DNA from: Nocardioides daphniae
GTDB lineage: Bacteria > Actinomycetota > Actinomycetes > Propionibacteriales > Nocardioidaceae
Assembly (NCBI RefSeq): GCF_004777465.1
Contig: NZ_CP038462.1
Location: 2,976,001-3,040,000, forward strand
DNA length: 64,000 bases
Direction of reading: 5' to 3'
The translations under genes were made by a program, and so were the position numbers. Below are positions 35,218 through 44,048 of this stretch, piece after piece. The notes under the pieces are model-generated. The model saw only the letters and a list, made by a program, of their open reading frames with translations. It was not told the origin of the DNA and searched no databases. Position 1 is the stretch's first letter, and every line of letters begins with the position of its first letter.

Positions 35218-36810
35218 GACTTCGCCACAGGGACGGACGGCTCGGCCGCGGCCACCTTCAGCTCGTCGGAGCGCTGCACCGTGCGACGCAGCGGCACCTC
35301 CTTGATGAAGAGGATGCAGACGAAGGAGAAGAGGGCGAAGGGCACCGTCAGCGCGAAGACCGTGGCGATCGCGTCGCCGTAGGCGTTCTCGAAGAGCAGG
35401 CGCACGGGCGCCGGCAGCTCGTCGAGCTTGGGCACCGAGTGGGAGTCGCCCGACCCGGTGAGTGCGATGCCGAGCCGCGCCAGGCCGGCCGTCACCGAGT
35501 CGGAGACCTGGTGGGCCACGACGGCCCCCAGGGCGGCGACACCGGCCGACCCGCCGATCGAGCGGAAGAACGCGACCAGCGCGGAGGCGGCACCCATGTC
35601 GGCGAAGGCGGTGTTGTTCTGCACGGCCAGCACGAGGTTCTGCTGGATCGCGCCGACGCCGATGCCGAGCACGGCCATGAAGAGGCCGACGACGACCAGG
35701 TCGGTCTCGCGGTCGATCGTGCCGAGCAGGCCCAGACCCACCATCACGAGCACCGAGCCGCCGACCAGGTAGCGCTTCCACTTCCCGGTGTCGGAGATCA
35801 GCTTGCCGCTCAGGATGCCGGCCACCAGCGTGCCGGCGACCATGCAGATGCTCATCAGGCCGGCCTTGGTGGGGCTCATGCCGCGGGCGAGCTGGAAGTA
35901 CTGGCTGAGGTAGACGCCGGAGCCGAACATCGCGACGCCGACCGTGATCGAGGCGAGCGTGGCCAGGGTGGTGGTGCGGTCGCGGAAGAGGCGCAGCGGG
36001 ATCACCGGGTCGACGGCGACCTTGGCCTCCCAGTAGGTGGCCACGGAGAGCACCAGCACGGAGGCGCCGAGCAGGACGAAGCTGGTCGTGGAGCCCCAGT
36101 CGAACTGGTTGCCGGCCAGGGAGACCCAGACCAGGAGCAGCGAGACGCCGGCCATCAGCAGCAGCGACCCGACGTAGTCGATGGTGACGTCCTTGCGCGG
36201 GCGTGCCGGGAGCTTCAGGGTGGCCTGCAGCAGGAACCAGGCGGCCACCGCGAAGGGCAGGCTGACCCAGAAGCACCAGCGCCAGCCGAGGGTGTCGACG
36301 ACCAGGCCGCCGACGAGCGGGCCCGAGACGGTGGCGACGGCGAAGACCGAGCCCATGTAGCCGGCGTACCTGCCGCGCTCCCGCGGCGGCACCATGCTGG
36401 CGATGACGACCTGCACCAGGGCGGTGAGGCCGCCGATGCCTAGGCCTTGGATGACGCGGGCGCCGATCAGCATCTCCATCGAGGTGGAGAAGCCGGCGAT
36501 CAGCGAGCCGAGGGCGAAGATGCTGAGCGCGGTCTGGGTGAGGACCTTCTGGTCGAAGAGGTCGGCCAGCTTGCCCCAGATGGGGGTGGTGGCGGTCATC
36601 GCCAGCAGGGTGCCGACAAACCACCCAGGTGTAGCCGGTCTGGCTGCCGCCGAGGTCGGCGACGATGGGCGGGAGCGCGGTGTTGACGATGGTCGAGGCG
36701 ACCATCGCGGCAAACATCGCCAGCAGCAGGCCGGAGAGCGCCTGCAGGATCTGGCGGTGCGACATCTGACCGGACTCCTCCGCGGTGGCGACGGGAGTGG
36801 GTGAGGACAT
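35214..36810 (-). CDS. MFS drug efflux transporter (DHA2/EmrB-QacA type), frameshifted
   Basis: About 530 residues with fourteen likely membrane helices, of the 14-helix drug-proton antiporter family. The motif near RVIQGLGIGGL and MVPPRERGRYAGYMGS is typical, and the start MSHRQILQALSGLLLAMFAA is followed by STIVNTALPPIVADLGG. Near 36,615-36,618 an extra T in a TTT run breaks the frame between YTWVV and VGTLLAMTATTPIWG. It is co-transcribed with the overlapping marR gene. The substrate cannot be told from sequence. Confidence 0.88.
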
Positions 36811-36911
36811 GGGATCTCGTTTCGGTGGCAACGTGACGGGGTGGCATGGACCCGGACGGCTGGCGTCGAGGGATCACCCCCGACCCCGGTCCAGGGTCAG
36901 TCAGGTGCTTG

Positions 36912-36932
36912 AAGGTTGTCAGAAGCAACTTT
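36912..36932. promoter_or_regulatory. Candidate MarR operator
   Basis: AAGGTTG-N7-CAACTTT is a near-perfect dyad (one mismatch), 102 bases before the MFS start. Its placement fits autoregulation of the MFS-marR operon. The rest of 36,811-37,018 shows no other clear element. Confidence 0.4.
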
Positions 36933-37018
36933 ATTCCGACCAATCGTCGCGTATTCCCCGCCGTTCGTCGCGGGGGGTGCACAACGGTGCGAGGAGGGTG
37001 GCGGGCACAAGGTTGAAT

Positions 37019-37663
37019 GTGCCGGTGCAGAAGATCCGGGTCTTCTTGCTGGATGACCACGAGATCGTGCGTCGCGGGCTCCGCCACTTGTTGGAGGCCG
37101 AGGACGACATGACGGTCGTCGGCGAGGCCGGCACCGTCGAGGACGGTCGCCGACGAGTGTTGGAGCAGCGACCAGACGTCGCGCTGCTCGACGCGCGCCT
37201 TCCCGACGGCTCCGGCTTCGACGTCGCCCGCGGCGTACGCGAGGTCGCTCCCGAGATCAGGACGATGATCCTCAGCAGCTACGACGACGAGGAAACGCTC
37301 GTCGCGGCCTTCTCGGCCGGGGTGAGCGGCTACGTGCTCAAGCAGATCGAGGCCGACTCGCTGCTCGACGGCATCCGCGAGGTGGCTCGGGGCAAGTCCC
37401 TGGTCGCCCCCGCCGTCGCCTCCCGGATGATGGAGCGGATGCGCCAGACGCAGGAGAGCACCGTCGGCGCGCTGGCCGACCTGACGTCGCAGGAGCGACG
37501 CATCCTCCAGCTCATCGGCGCGGGCCTCACCAATCGCGAGATCGGCGACCGGCTCTTCCTCTCGGAGAAGACGATCAAGAACAACGTGACGCCGCTGCTC
37601 GCCAAGCTCGGCGTGCAGCGCCGCACCCAGGCGGCCGTGCTCGCCGCCCGCCTCGACGACTGA
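37019..37663 (+). CDS. NarL/FixJ response regulator, DevR (DosR)-like
   Basis: A 214-residue regulator. The receiver domain has the acidic pair DDH, phospho-acceptor Asp in ALLDARLPDGSG and the Lys of YVLKQIE. The C-terminal LuxR helix-turn-helix reads LTSQERRILQLIGAGLTNRE and FLSEKTIKNNVTPLLAKLGVQRRTQA. This ending closely follows mycobacterial DevR/DosR, which responds to hypoxia. No histidine kinase is adjacent. The GTG at 37019 is listed; GTG 37025 is equally likely. A possible DosR-like box lies upstream of fliA. Confidence 0.85.
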   Translation: MPVQKIRVFLLDDHEIVRRGLRHLLEAEDDMTVVGEAGTVEDGRRRVLEQRPDVALLDARLPDGSGFDVARGVREVAPEIRTMILSSYDDEETLVAAFSAGVSGYVLKQIEADSLLDGIREVARGKSLVAPAVASRMMERMRQTQESTVGALADLTSQERRILQLIGAGLTNREIGDRLFLSEKTIKNNVTPLLAKLGVQRRTQAAVLAARLDD

Positions 37664-37688
37664 GCCGCGTACGGCGCCGGTGCGGGCG

Positions 37689-38525
37689 TCACCGTGCCAT
37701 CGCGGCAGCACCCTCCCGGATCCGGTAGACCGACGAACGGCCGGCGGGGAGGCGCTCCCAGGCGTCGTCGACGCCCATCGTCATCTCCGCCGCGCCGAGG
37801 AACAGGTAGCCGTCGGGCGCCATCACCTGGCGGACCCGGCGCAGCACCTCGCGCTTGGTCTCCACGTCGAAGTAGATGAGCACGTTGCGCAGGAAGACGA
37901 CGTCGAACTGGCCGATCGGGCCGAAGTTGCGGGTCAGGTTCAGCCGGGAGAACCTCACCATCGAGGCGATCTCGGGGTCGAGCCTCCAGCTCGCGCCGGA
38001 GCGCTGGAAGTAGCGCACCAGGGTGGTCGCCGGCAGGCCGCGGTTGACCTCCAGCTGGGAGTACTCGGCACGGCGCGCCTTCTCCAGGACCTCCTCGGAG
38101 ATGTCGGTGCCGAGGATCTCGACGTCGAAGCGCTGCACGGCCGGCGTCTCGCGCACGGCCATGGCGACGCTGTAGGGCTCCTGGCCGGTCGAGCAGGCGG
38201 CGGTCCAGATCCGCAGGCGGCGCTGCGGACGGCGCGCGGCCAGCGCCGGGAGCACGTCCTGGCGCAGGGCCACGAAGGGGTCGTTGTCGCGGTAGAACGA
38301 GGTCTCGTTGGTGGTCAGCGCCTCGACGATCTTGCGCAGCAGCAAGGGGTCGCGGGTGCGCTGGGCGTGCCGGACGAGCTCGTTGACGTCGGCCTGACCG
38401 TGGGTGCGGGCCAGCGGGAGCAGGCGCGACTCGACCAGGTACTCCTTGCCCGTGTCGAGCACGATCGCGCTCTCGGCCCGGACGTGGTCGCGCACGAATG
38501 CGAAGGCGTCAGCAGCGAGGCTCAT
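37689..38525 (-). CDS. cheR: Chemotaxis protein methyltransferase CheR
   Basis: A 278-residue enzyme that methylates glutamates on chemoreceptors using S-adenosylmethionine. The N-terminal helical domain includes ALTTNETSFYRD. The SAM-binding part has IWTAACSTGQEPYSVAM and DISEEVLEKA, with FLRNVLIYFD at the active site. It overlaps cheB by four bases, and the pair adapts receptor output. A FliA-type promoter precedes cheB. Confidence 0.95.
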   Translation of the reverse strand: MSLAADAFAFVRDHVRAESAIVLDTGKEYLVESRLLPLARTHGQADVNELVRHAQRTRDPLLLRKIVEALTTNETSFYRDNDPFVALRQDVLPALAARRPQRRLRIWTAACSTGQEPYSVAMAVRETPAVQRFDVEILGTDISEEVLEKARRAEYSQLEVNRGLPATTLVRYFQRSGASWRLDPEIASMVRFSRLNLTRNFGPIGQFDVVFLRNVLIYFDVETKREVLRRVRQVMAPDGYLFLGAAEMTMGVDDAWERLPAGRSSVYRIREGAAAMAR

Positions 38526-39643
38526 GCCTCTCCTCCTCTGTCGTCGGTCTGGATGGCCGCCAGGCGGCGTCGAACCTCACCGGCGACCTGCCCCAGGGGC
38601 AGCAGCTGCTCGGCGAGTCCTGCGGAGGCGACCGCCCCGGGCATGCCCCACACCACCGAGGTGGCGCGGTCCTGCGCGAGGACGCTGCCGCCGGCGTCGA
38701 CCAGGTGCTGGGCGCCGCGGGCACCGTCCTGGCCCATGCCGGTGAGCACCAGGCCGAGCACCGGGCCGTTGGCGGCGACGGCGGCCGACCGGAAGAGCAC
38801 GTCCACCGCGGGGCGGCAGTAGTTCTCCGGCGGCTGCTGGTTGAGCCGGGCCACCAGGTCACGGCCGGCGCGCTCCACCACCAGGTGGAAGTCGCCGGGA
38901 GCGATGGTCACCGTGCCCGGCGCGAGCACCGCGCCGTCGGTGGCCTCGCGCACCGGGTAGTCGCAGTGGCGGTCGAGGCGCGCGGCGAACTGGGTGGTGA
39001 AGACCGGCGGCATGTGCTGCACCACGACGACCGGGACCGGCAGCGGCGGCAGCGAGGTCAGCACCGTGAAGAGCGCCTCGGGGCCACCGGTCGAGCTGCC
39101 CACGGCGAGCAGGCGGTAGCCCGTGGCAGGCACCCGTCGCTCGCGGGTCGCCGGCGTCGGCGGTACGACGCTGGGCGCCGCAGCTGCCGTCGTACCGACG
39201 GTCGCCCGGGCAGGCGTCGACAGTCGCGACCCGGCGCGCGGGACCAGCGACTTGATGAGCGGGATCAGGGCGTCGCGCACCTGCTCCATGGAGCGGCTGA
39301 CGCTGCCGACGTTGGCCGGCTTCGGGACGTAGTCCGAGGCGCCTGCGGAGAGGGCGTCGAAGGTGGCCGAGGCGCCGCGCTCGGTGAGCGTCGAGAACAT
39401 GACGATCGGGACCCGGTTGCCGCTCGCGCGGATGGCGCGCACGGCCTCGATGCCGTTCATCTCCGGCATCTCGATGTCCATCGTCACGAGGTCGGGGGTG
39501 AGCGTCTCGAGCTTCTGCAGGGCGGCGCGGCCGTTGATGGCGGTCCCGACGACCTCGATGTCGGGGTCCTCCGACAGCAGACCAGTGACCAGGCGTCGGA
39601 TGACGACGGAGTCGTCGACGACGAGCACGCGGATGGGGGGCAC
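38522..39643 (-). CDS. cheB: Chemotaxis response regulator and methylesterase CheB
   Basis: A 373-residue protein. The receiver domain has RVLVVDDSVV with phospho-Asp in VTMDIEMPEMNG. A linker of about 40 residues rich in Ala/Pro/Thr follows, then the methylesterase domain with AVGSSTGGPEAL (nucleophile Ser), VVQHMPP (His) and LTGMGQDG (Asp). It removes receptor methyl groups and some amides. GTG 39643 follows an AAGGA site. It heads a cheB-cheR transcript from a FliA-type promoter. Confidence 0.95.
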   Translation of the reverse strand: MPPIRVLVVDDSVVIRRLVTGLLSEDPDIEVVGTAINGRAALQKLETLTPDLVTMDIEMPEMNGIEAVRAIRASGNRVPIVMFSTLTERGASATFDALSAGASDYVPKPANVGSVSRSMEQVRDALIPLIKSLVPRAGSRLSTPARATVGTTAAAAPSVVPPTPATRERRVPATGYRLLAVGSSTGGPEALFTVLTSLPPLPVPVVVVQHMPPVFTTQFAARLDRHCDYPVREATDGAVLAPGTVTIAPGDFHLVVERAGRDLVARLNQQPPENYCRPAVDVLFRSAAVAANGPVLGLVLTGMGQDGARGAQHLVDAGGSVLAQDRATSVVWGMPGAVASAGLAEQLLPLGQVAGEVRRRLAAIQTDDRGGEA

Positions 39644-39686
39644 GCAAGGTCCTTCGGTCGTGGCCGCCGGGCAGTGGCCAAGCTTC

Positions 39687-39713
39687 TGATCGGCGCCGAG
39701 TGCCTCCACCTGA
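39687..39713 (-). promoter_or_regulatory. FliA (sigma-28) promoter of cheB-cheR
   Basis: On the reverse strand, TCAG (39713-39710), 15 bases, then GCCGATCA (39694-39687). This is the same motif as at six other motility operons in the window. The -10 box is 43 bases before the cheB start. Confidence 0.75.
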
Positions 39714-39740
39714 GCGGAAGCGGCGCACCGGGTGGTGAGG

Positions 39741-39781
39741 GACGCAGGTCGACCCGTCCCGAGATCGGGTCGACCTGCGTC
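39741..39781. terminator. 15-bp hairpin terminator
   Basis: Bases 39741-39755 pair perfectly with 39767-39781 around an 11-base loop. It lies ten bases past the stop of the receptor fragment on the reverse strand and ahead of the cheB promoter. Confidence 0.75.
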
Positions 39782-39791
39782 GGGGCCGTGC

Positions 39792-40276
39792 TCAGACGCG
39801 GAAGCAGCTCACGCTGGTGCGCAGGCTCGCCGCCATCTGGGCAATGTCCGTGACAGCCGTGTGGGCCTGGGCGACGGCCTCCGTGGTGGAGGCGGCCGCC
39901 TGCGAGACACCCACGATGTTCTCGGCGACCTGGCCGGTGCCGGTCGAGGCGTCCGCGACGTTGCGGCCCATCTCGTTGGTCGTCGCGGTCTGCTCCTCAA
40001 CCGCGGAGGCGATGGTCAGCTGGTAGTCGTTGATGGAGCGGATGATCGCGTCGATCTCACCGATGGCACCGACGGCCCCAGCGGCGTCACCCTGGATGGT
40101 CTCGACCCGACGGGCGATGTCCTCGGTCGCCCGCGCGGTCTCCTGCGCGAGTTCCTGCGCGAGCTCCTTGACCTCGTTGGCCACCACCGCGAAGCCCTTG
40201 CCGGCCTCGCCGGCACGGGCGGCCTCGATGGTCGCGTTGAGGGCCAGCAGGTTGGTCTGCTCGGCGATCGAGGGAG
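39792..40276 (-). pseudogene. Truncated methyl-accepting chemotaxis protein (signalling tip only)
   Basis: About 160 codons encode only the conserved receptor signalling hairpin ([39 protein letters not shown]) and the C-terminal end. The sensor, membrane helices and HAMP domain are missing. Homology to the next receptor gene stops sharply at about 40272-40276, where unrelated sequence and an in-frame stop (near 40284) follow. A 12-bp tandem duplication adds an extra ELAQ at about 40140-40163. It looks like a decayed or recombined receptor copy, though a short expressed tip cannot be excluded (GTG 40187). Confidence 0.75.
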
Positions 40277-40293
40277 GCCTGAGTCACAAAGAA

Positions 40294-40326
40294 GTCGACC
40301 CGCCCGGATGATCCGGACGGGTCGAC
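40294..40326 (-). terminator. Hairpin terminator of the receptor gene
   Basis: Bases 40294-40309 pair with 40311-40326 with one mismatch, and the reverse strand continues TTCTTTG. It lies 18 bases past the receptor stop. Confidence 0.75.
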
Positions 40327-40343
40327 CCTGGAGCGTCGAGGGC

Positions 40344-41974
40344 TCAGGCCTTGAACTGGCCCACGGCCGTACGCAGTCCCGCGGTGAGGCGGGCGATCTC
40401 ACCGACCGCGGCGTGCGCCTGGGCGACGCCCTCGGTGGTCTCGGTCGCGGCCTGGGAGACGCCGTCGATGTTCTCGGCGATCTGCTGGGTGCCCGTGGAG
40501 GCGTCGGTGACGTTGCGACCCATCTCGTTGGTCGTCGCCGTCTGCTCCTCCACCGCCGAGGCGATCGTCAGCTGGTAGTCGTTGATCGACCGGATGATCG
40601 CGTCGATCTCACCGATCGCAGCCACCGCACCGGTCGTGTCGGACTGGATCGTCTCCACACGACGGGCGATGTCCTCGGTCGCCCGCGCCGTCTCCTGCGC
40701 GAGCTCCTTGACCTCGTTGGCCACCACCGCAAAGCCCTTGCCGGCCTCGCCCGCACGCGCGGCCTCGATGGTCGCGTTGAGGGCCAGCAGGTTGGTCTGC
40801 TCCGCGATCGAGGTGATCACCTTGACCACGTTGCCGATCTCCTGGCTCGACTCCCCCAGCTTCGAGACCGTCGCGTTGGTCGACTCCACCGTGCGCACCG
40901 CGTCGGAGGCCACCCGCGCAGCCTCGTTGGCCGAGTGCGCGATCTCCCGGATGGACGCCGTCATCTCCTCCGAGCCGGCCGCCACCGTCTGCACGTTGCG
41001 ACTGACCTCCTCGGCAGCGCTGGAGACGACGCTGGCCTGGACCGAGGTCTCCTCGGCCGCCGCCGCGATCTGCTGCGACCCCGCGGAGAGCTGGGTCACC
41101 ACCGCGTTGACCGCGTCGGCGGAGTCGACGACCGCGCCGATGGCCTCGCGCATGCGTTCGGTCGCCAGGTCGAGGCCCTCGGCCATGTCGCCCATCTCGT
41201 CGCGGTTCACCACGCCGGCCCGACGGGTCAGGTCGCCCTCGGCGAGGCCGTCGATGACGTTCTTCACCAGGCCGATGTTGCGCGCCAGCGTGCGCGCGAT
41301 CCAGTAGGCCAGCGCGCCGGCGAGCGCCAGGCCGAAGAACAGCACGGCGATGTTGGTGCGGCGCGTGGAGCGGTAGTCGGCCTGGATGGCCTCCACTGCG
41401 GCAGCGGCCTGCTCGAGCTCGTGGGTGGTGAGCTCCTGGAGGCTCTCCTCCATGGCCGAGGCGAGCGGCTCGACCTCGGTGCGGTTGGCCGCGTCCCAGC
41501 CCTTCAGGTCGCTGGCCATGGCCAGGTCGGCCATCCGGCCGGTCTGCATCTGCCGGTAGGCGGTCGCACTCTCGGTCTGGCGCGCGACCAGCTCGCGGCT
41601 GGTGTCGTCGAGGCCGGTCGCCTCGAACGCACGCGCCGCCTCCTCCATCGTCGCGAAGCGCTGCTCGAGCTTCTCGAGCGCCGCCTTCTTGTCCTCGCGG
41701 GACGTGGCGATGACGGCGTCGCGCGCGGCGGAACGCATGCCGTCGACGGCGATGCGCATCTCGGCGACGTGCTCGACGCCCATCAGGTTCTCGTCGTAGA
41801 GAGCTTGGGCGTCCTCGCTCAGCGCCTGCAGGGAGAGGATGCCGATGGCGCCGACCAGCATGGCGACGAGGCCGGCGATCGTCACGGCAGCCATGGTCTT
41901 GGTGCCGACGCTGCGGTCGCGCAGGAAGCGCTGCACGAAGGAGCGGTGCTCCGGGCAGGGGTGGAAGTGCTCAT
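40344..41974 (-). CDS. Methyl-accepting chemotaxis protein 1 (frameshift near start)
   Basis: About 543 residues. Near the N-terminus a membrane helix ([20 protein letters not shown]) precedes a four-helix-bundle sensor domain of the 4HB type (residues 40-190). A second membrane helix ([19 protein letters not shown]) and a HAMP domain follow, then the long signalling hairpin with the conserved tip. In-frame coding is clear from GTG 41936, but the ATG at 41974 has a GAGGAC site and a missing base near 41938 would join it (MSTSTPARS...), so that start is preferred. It signals to CheA-CheW. Confidence 0.85.
40542..40844. repeat. 303-bp near-identical repeat within receptor genes (copy 1)
   Basis: This segment matches 42231-42533 with three mismatches that I can see, while the flanking receptor sequences diverge. 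It covers the signalling tip. Such local identity suggests gene conversion between the two receptor genes. Confidence 0.8.
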
Positions 41975-42029
41975 CAGGTCAGTCCTCGGGGTGACGTCGT
42001 GCGGTCGGGTGGGTGCAGTGCGGTCGCGC

Positions 42030-43598
42030 TCAGGCACGGGTGAAGTGCCCGATCTGGGACTGAAGGTCGGCCGACATCCGGGCCAGGTCCTGCGTGGCCA
42101 CCTCCGTCTGCTCGACGCCCTCACGCGTGCTCTCGGCGGCCTGGGCGACGCCGACGATGTTGTCGGTGATCTGGTCGGCCCCGGTGGCGGCGTCGGCCAC
42201 GTTGCGGCTCATCTCGTTGGTGGTGGCGGTCTGCTCCTCCACCGCCGAGGCGATCGTCAGCTGGTAGTCGTTGATCGACCGGATGATCGCGTCGATCTCA
42301 CCGATCGCAGCCACCGCACCGGTCGTGTCGGACTGGATCGTCTCCACACGACGAGCGATGTCCTCCGTGGCCCGCGCCGTCTCCTGCGCGAGCTCCTTGA
42401 CCTCGTTGGCCACCACCGCAAAGCCCTTGCCGGCCTCGCCCGCACGCGCGGCCTCGATGGTCGCGTTGAGGGCCAGCAGGTTGGTCTGCTCCGCGATCGA
42501 GGTGATCACCTTGACCACGTTGCCGATCTCCTGCGACGACTCCCCCAGCTTGGCGACGGTGGCGTTGGTCGACTCCACGGTGCGCACGCCGTCGGAGGCC
42601 ACGCGAGCAGCCTCGTTGGCCGAGTGGGCGATCTCCCGGATCGACGCGGTCATCTGCTCCGAGCCCGCCGCCACCGTCTGCACGTTGCGGCTCACCTCCG
42701 CAGAGGCGGCCGAGACGAGGCCGGCCTGGGCGGCGGTCTGTCCGGCACCGGCCGAGATCTGCAGGGCCGACGACGACATCTCCGTGGCCGCGGTGGCCAG
42801 CGCCTGCGCCGAGTCGGCGACGTTGCCGACGACCCGGTCGGTGGAGTCGATCGCCTGGTTGAGGGCCCGCTCGAGCTGTCCGAACTCGGCCGTCGAGCGC
42901 TCAGGCACCCGCTGGCTGAGGTCTCCCCCGGCGAAGCGCGTCAGCGCGGCGACCGTGTCGTCGAGCGGCCGGACGATGGTGCGGGCGATGGCGACGGCCA
43001 GCCCCACCATGACGAGGAGCGTCGCCAGCACGACCACGACCAGCCACGTCTGGACCGTCGTACGGGTGCTCTCCGCCTCGGCCGTCTTCTGCTCGACGGA
43101 GGCCCGGATGGTCTCGATCGTCGCGGAGAGGACCTCGTCGATCGCGTCGTTGGCGACCTGAACCTCGTCGACGCGCCGCACCGCTGCGGGGCGGTCGGCG
43201 ATGGCCAGCTCGACGAACTCGCTGATCGTGGTCGTGTAGCCGACCCACGCCTGCTTGAAGGCAGCCGTGGTCTCCTCGTCGGCCTCGAGGTCGAGCGCCT
43301 CGAGCTCGGCGACGAGCGCGGTGATCTTCGCGCTGTCGTCGACGACGTCCTGGGCGAAGCGCGCGTTGTCCGCGTAGACGGCCGCCTTGAGGCCGTCGAC
43401 CTTGAGCTCGCTGGAGCGGGTGTCCAGGGCGTGGATCACCCCGATGGCCTCCTGCAGGCGGCCGAGCTTCTCGGTGTCCTCGTTGAGCTCGCGGAAGCCG
43501 ACGTAGGCGACGGACGCGACGACCACGGCGCTCAGGACGCCGTTGGCGGCGATGGTCGTCAGCCGGCGGCGGACCGTCCAGTTGATCGTGATGGGCAT
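42030..43598 (-). CDS. Methyl-accepting chemotaxis protein 2
   Basis: A 522-residue receptor. The first membrane helix ([16 protein letters not shown]) is followed by a periplasmic-equivalent 4HB sensor with acidic residues, then the second helix ([20 protein letters not shown]), a HAMP domain ([20 protein letters not shown]) and the full signalling hairpin. The tip matches the neighbouring receptor almost exactly. A GGAGGAT site precedes the ATG. It is 30 bases downstream of cheW and is probably carried by the cheA transcript. The ligand is unknown. Confidence 0.94.
   Translation of the reverse strand: MPITINWTVRRRLTTIAANGVLSAVVVASVAYVGFRELNEDTEKLGRLQEAIGVIHALDTRSSELKVDGLKAAVYADNARFAQDVVDDSAKITALVAELEALDLEADEETTAAFKQAWVGYTTTISEFVELAIADRPAAVRRVDEVQVANDAIDEVLSATIETIRASVEQKTAEAESTRTTVQTWLVVVVLATLLVMVGLAVAIARTIVRPLDDTVAALTRFAGGDLSQRVPERSTAEFGQLERALNQAIDSTDRVVGNVADSAQALATAATEMSSSALQISAGAGQTAAQAGLVSAASAEVSRNVQTVAAGSEQMTASIREIAHSANEAARVASDGVRTVESTNATVAKLGESSQEIGNVVKVITSIAEQTNLLALNATIEAARAGEAGKGFAVVANEVKELAQETARATEDIARRVETIQSDTTGAVAAIGEIDAIIRSINDYQLTIASAVEEQTATTNEMSRNVADAATGADQITDNIVGVAQAAESTREGVEQTEVATQDLARMSADLQSQIGHFTRA
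42231..42533. repeat. 303-bp near-identical repeat within receptor genes (copy 2)
   Basis: The second copy of the segment at 40542-40844, in the same orientation and at the same place in the receptor fold. The truncated receptor at 39792-40276 carries a more diverged version. Confidence 0.8.
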
Positions 43599-43628
43599 GG
43601 ATCCTCCTCGGTGGTGACCGTTATGGGG

Positions 43629-44048
43629 TCAGGCGGCCACGGCGCGCTCGACGTCCAGGGCGAGCAGGAGCTGGCCCTCGAGCTTGTACGCACCGTGCAG
43701 GAACTCCCGAGAAGCTCCGGTCAGGGTGTCGGGCGGGAGCTCGAACTGCTCCTCGTCCACGTCGATCACGGCACCGATGGTGTCGACCAGCAGCGCGATC
43801 GTCTCGCCGGCGACCCGGACGACGACGAGCATCGCCTCCTGGTCGGCGGCACGGTCAGGCAGCCCGAGACGGGCCCGCAGCTCGACGGCGCTGAGCACCT
43901 GGCCACGCAGGTTGATCAGGCCGGAGACGCTCTCCGGGGCCAGCGGGATGCGGGTCTGGGGCTGCCCACGGAGGACCTCCTGGACCGACGCGACGTCGAC
44001 GCCGTAGAGGTGTCCGTCGAGGGTGAAGGTGACCAGTCGGGTGCTCAC
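43629..44048 (-). CDS. cheW: Chemotaxis coupling protein CheW
   Basis: A 139-residue CheW adaptor that links receptors to CheA. The two beta-barrel SH3-like halves contain LVTFTLDGHLYGVDVASVQE, SGLINLRGQVLSAVELR and LLVDTIGAVIDV. GTG 44048 overlaps the cheA stop, so the two are made together. Receptor gene 2 follows. Confidence 0.95.
   Translation of the reverse strand: MSTRLVTFTLDGHLYGVDVASVQEVLRGQPQTRIPLAPESVSGLINLRGQVLSAVELRARLGLPDRAADQEAMLVVVRVAGETIALLVDTIGAVIDVDEEQFELPPDTLTGASREFLHGAYKLEGQLLLALDVERAVAA

Noticed and set aside
40240..40290. A sigma-28-like pair (TCAG and GCCGAGCA) on the reverse strand before the receptor fragment
   Set aside because: The spacing is 13 rather than 15 and the -10 falls inside conserved receptor coding sequence.
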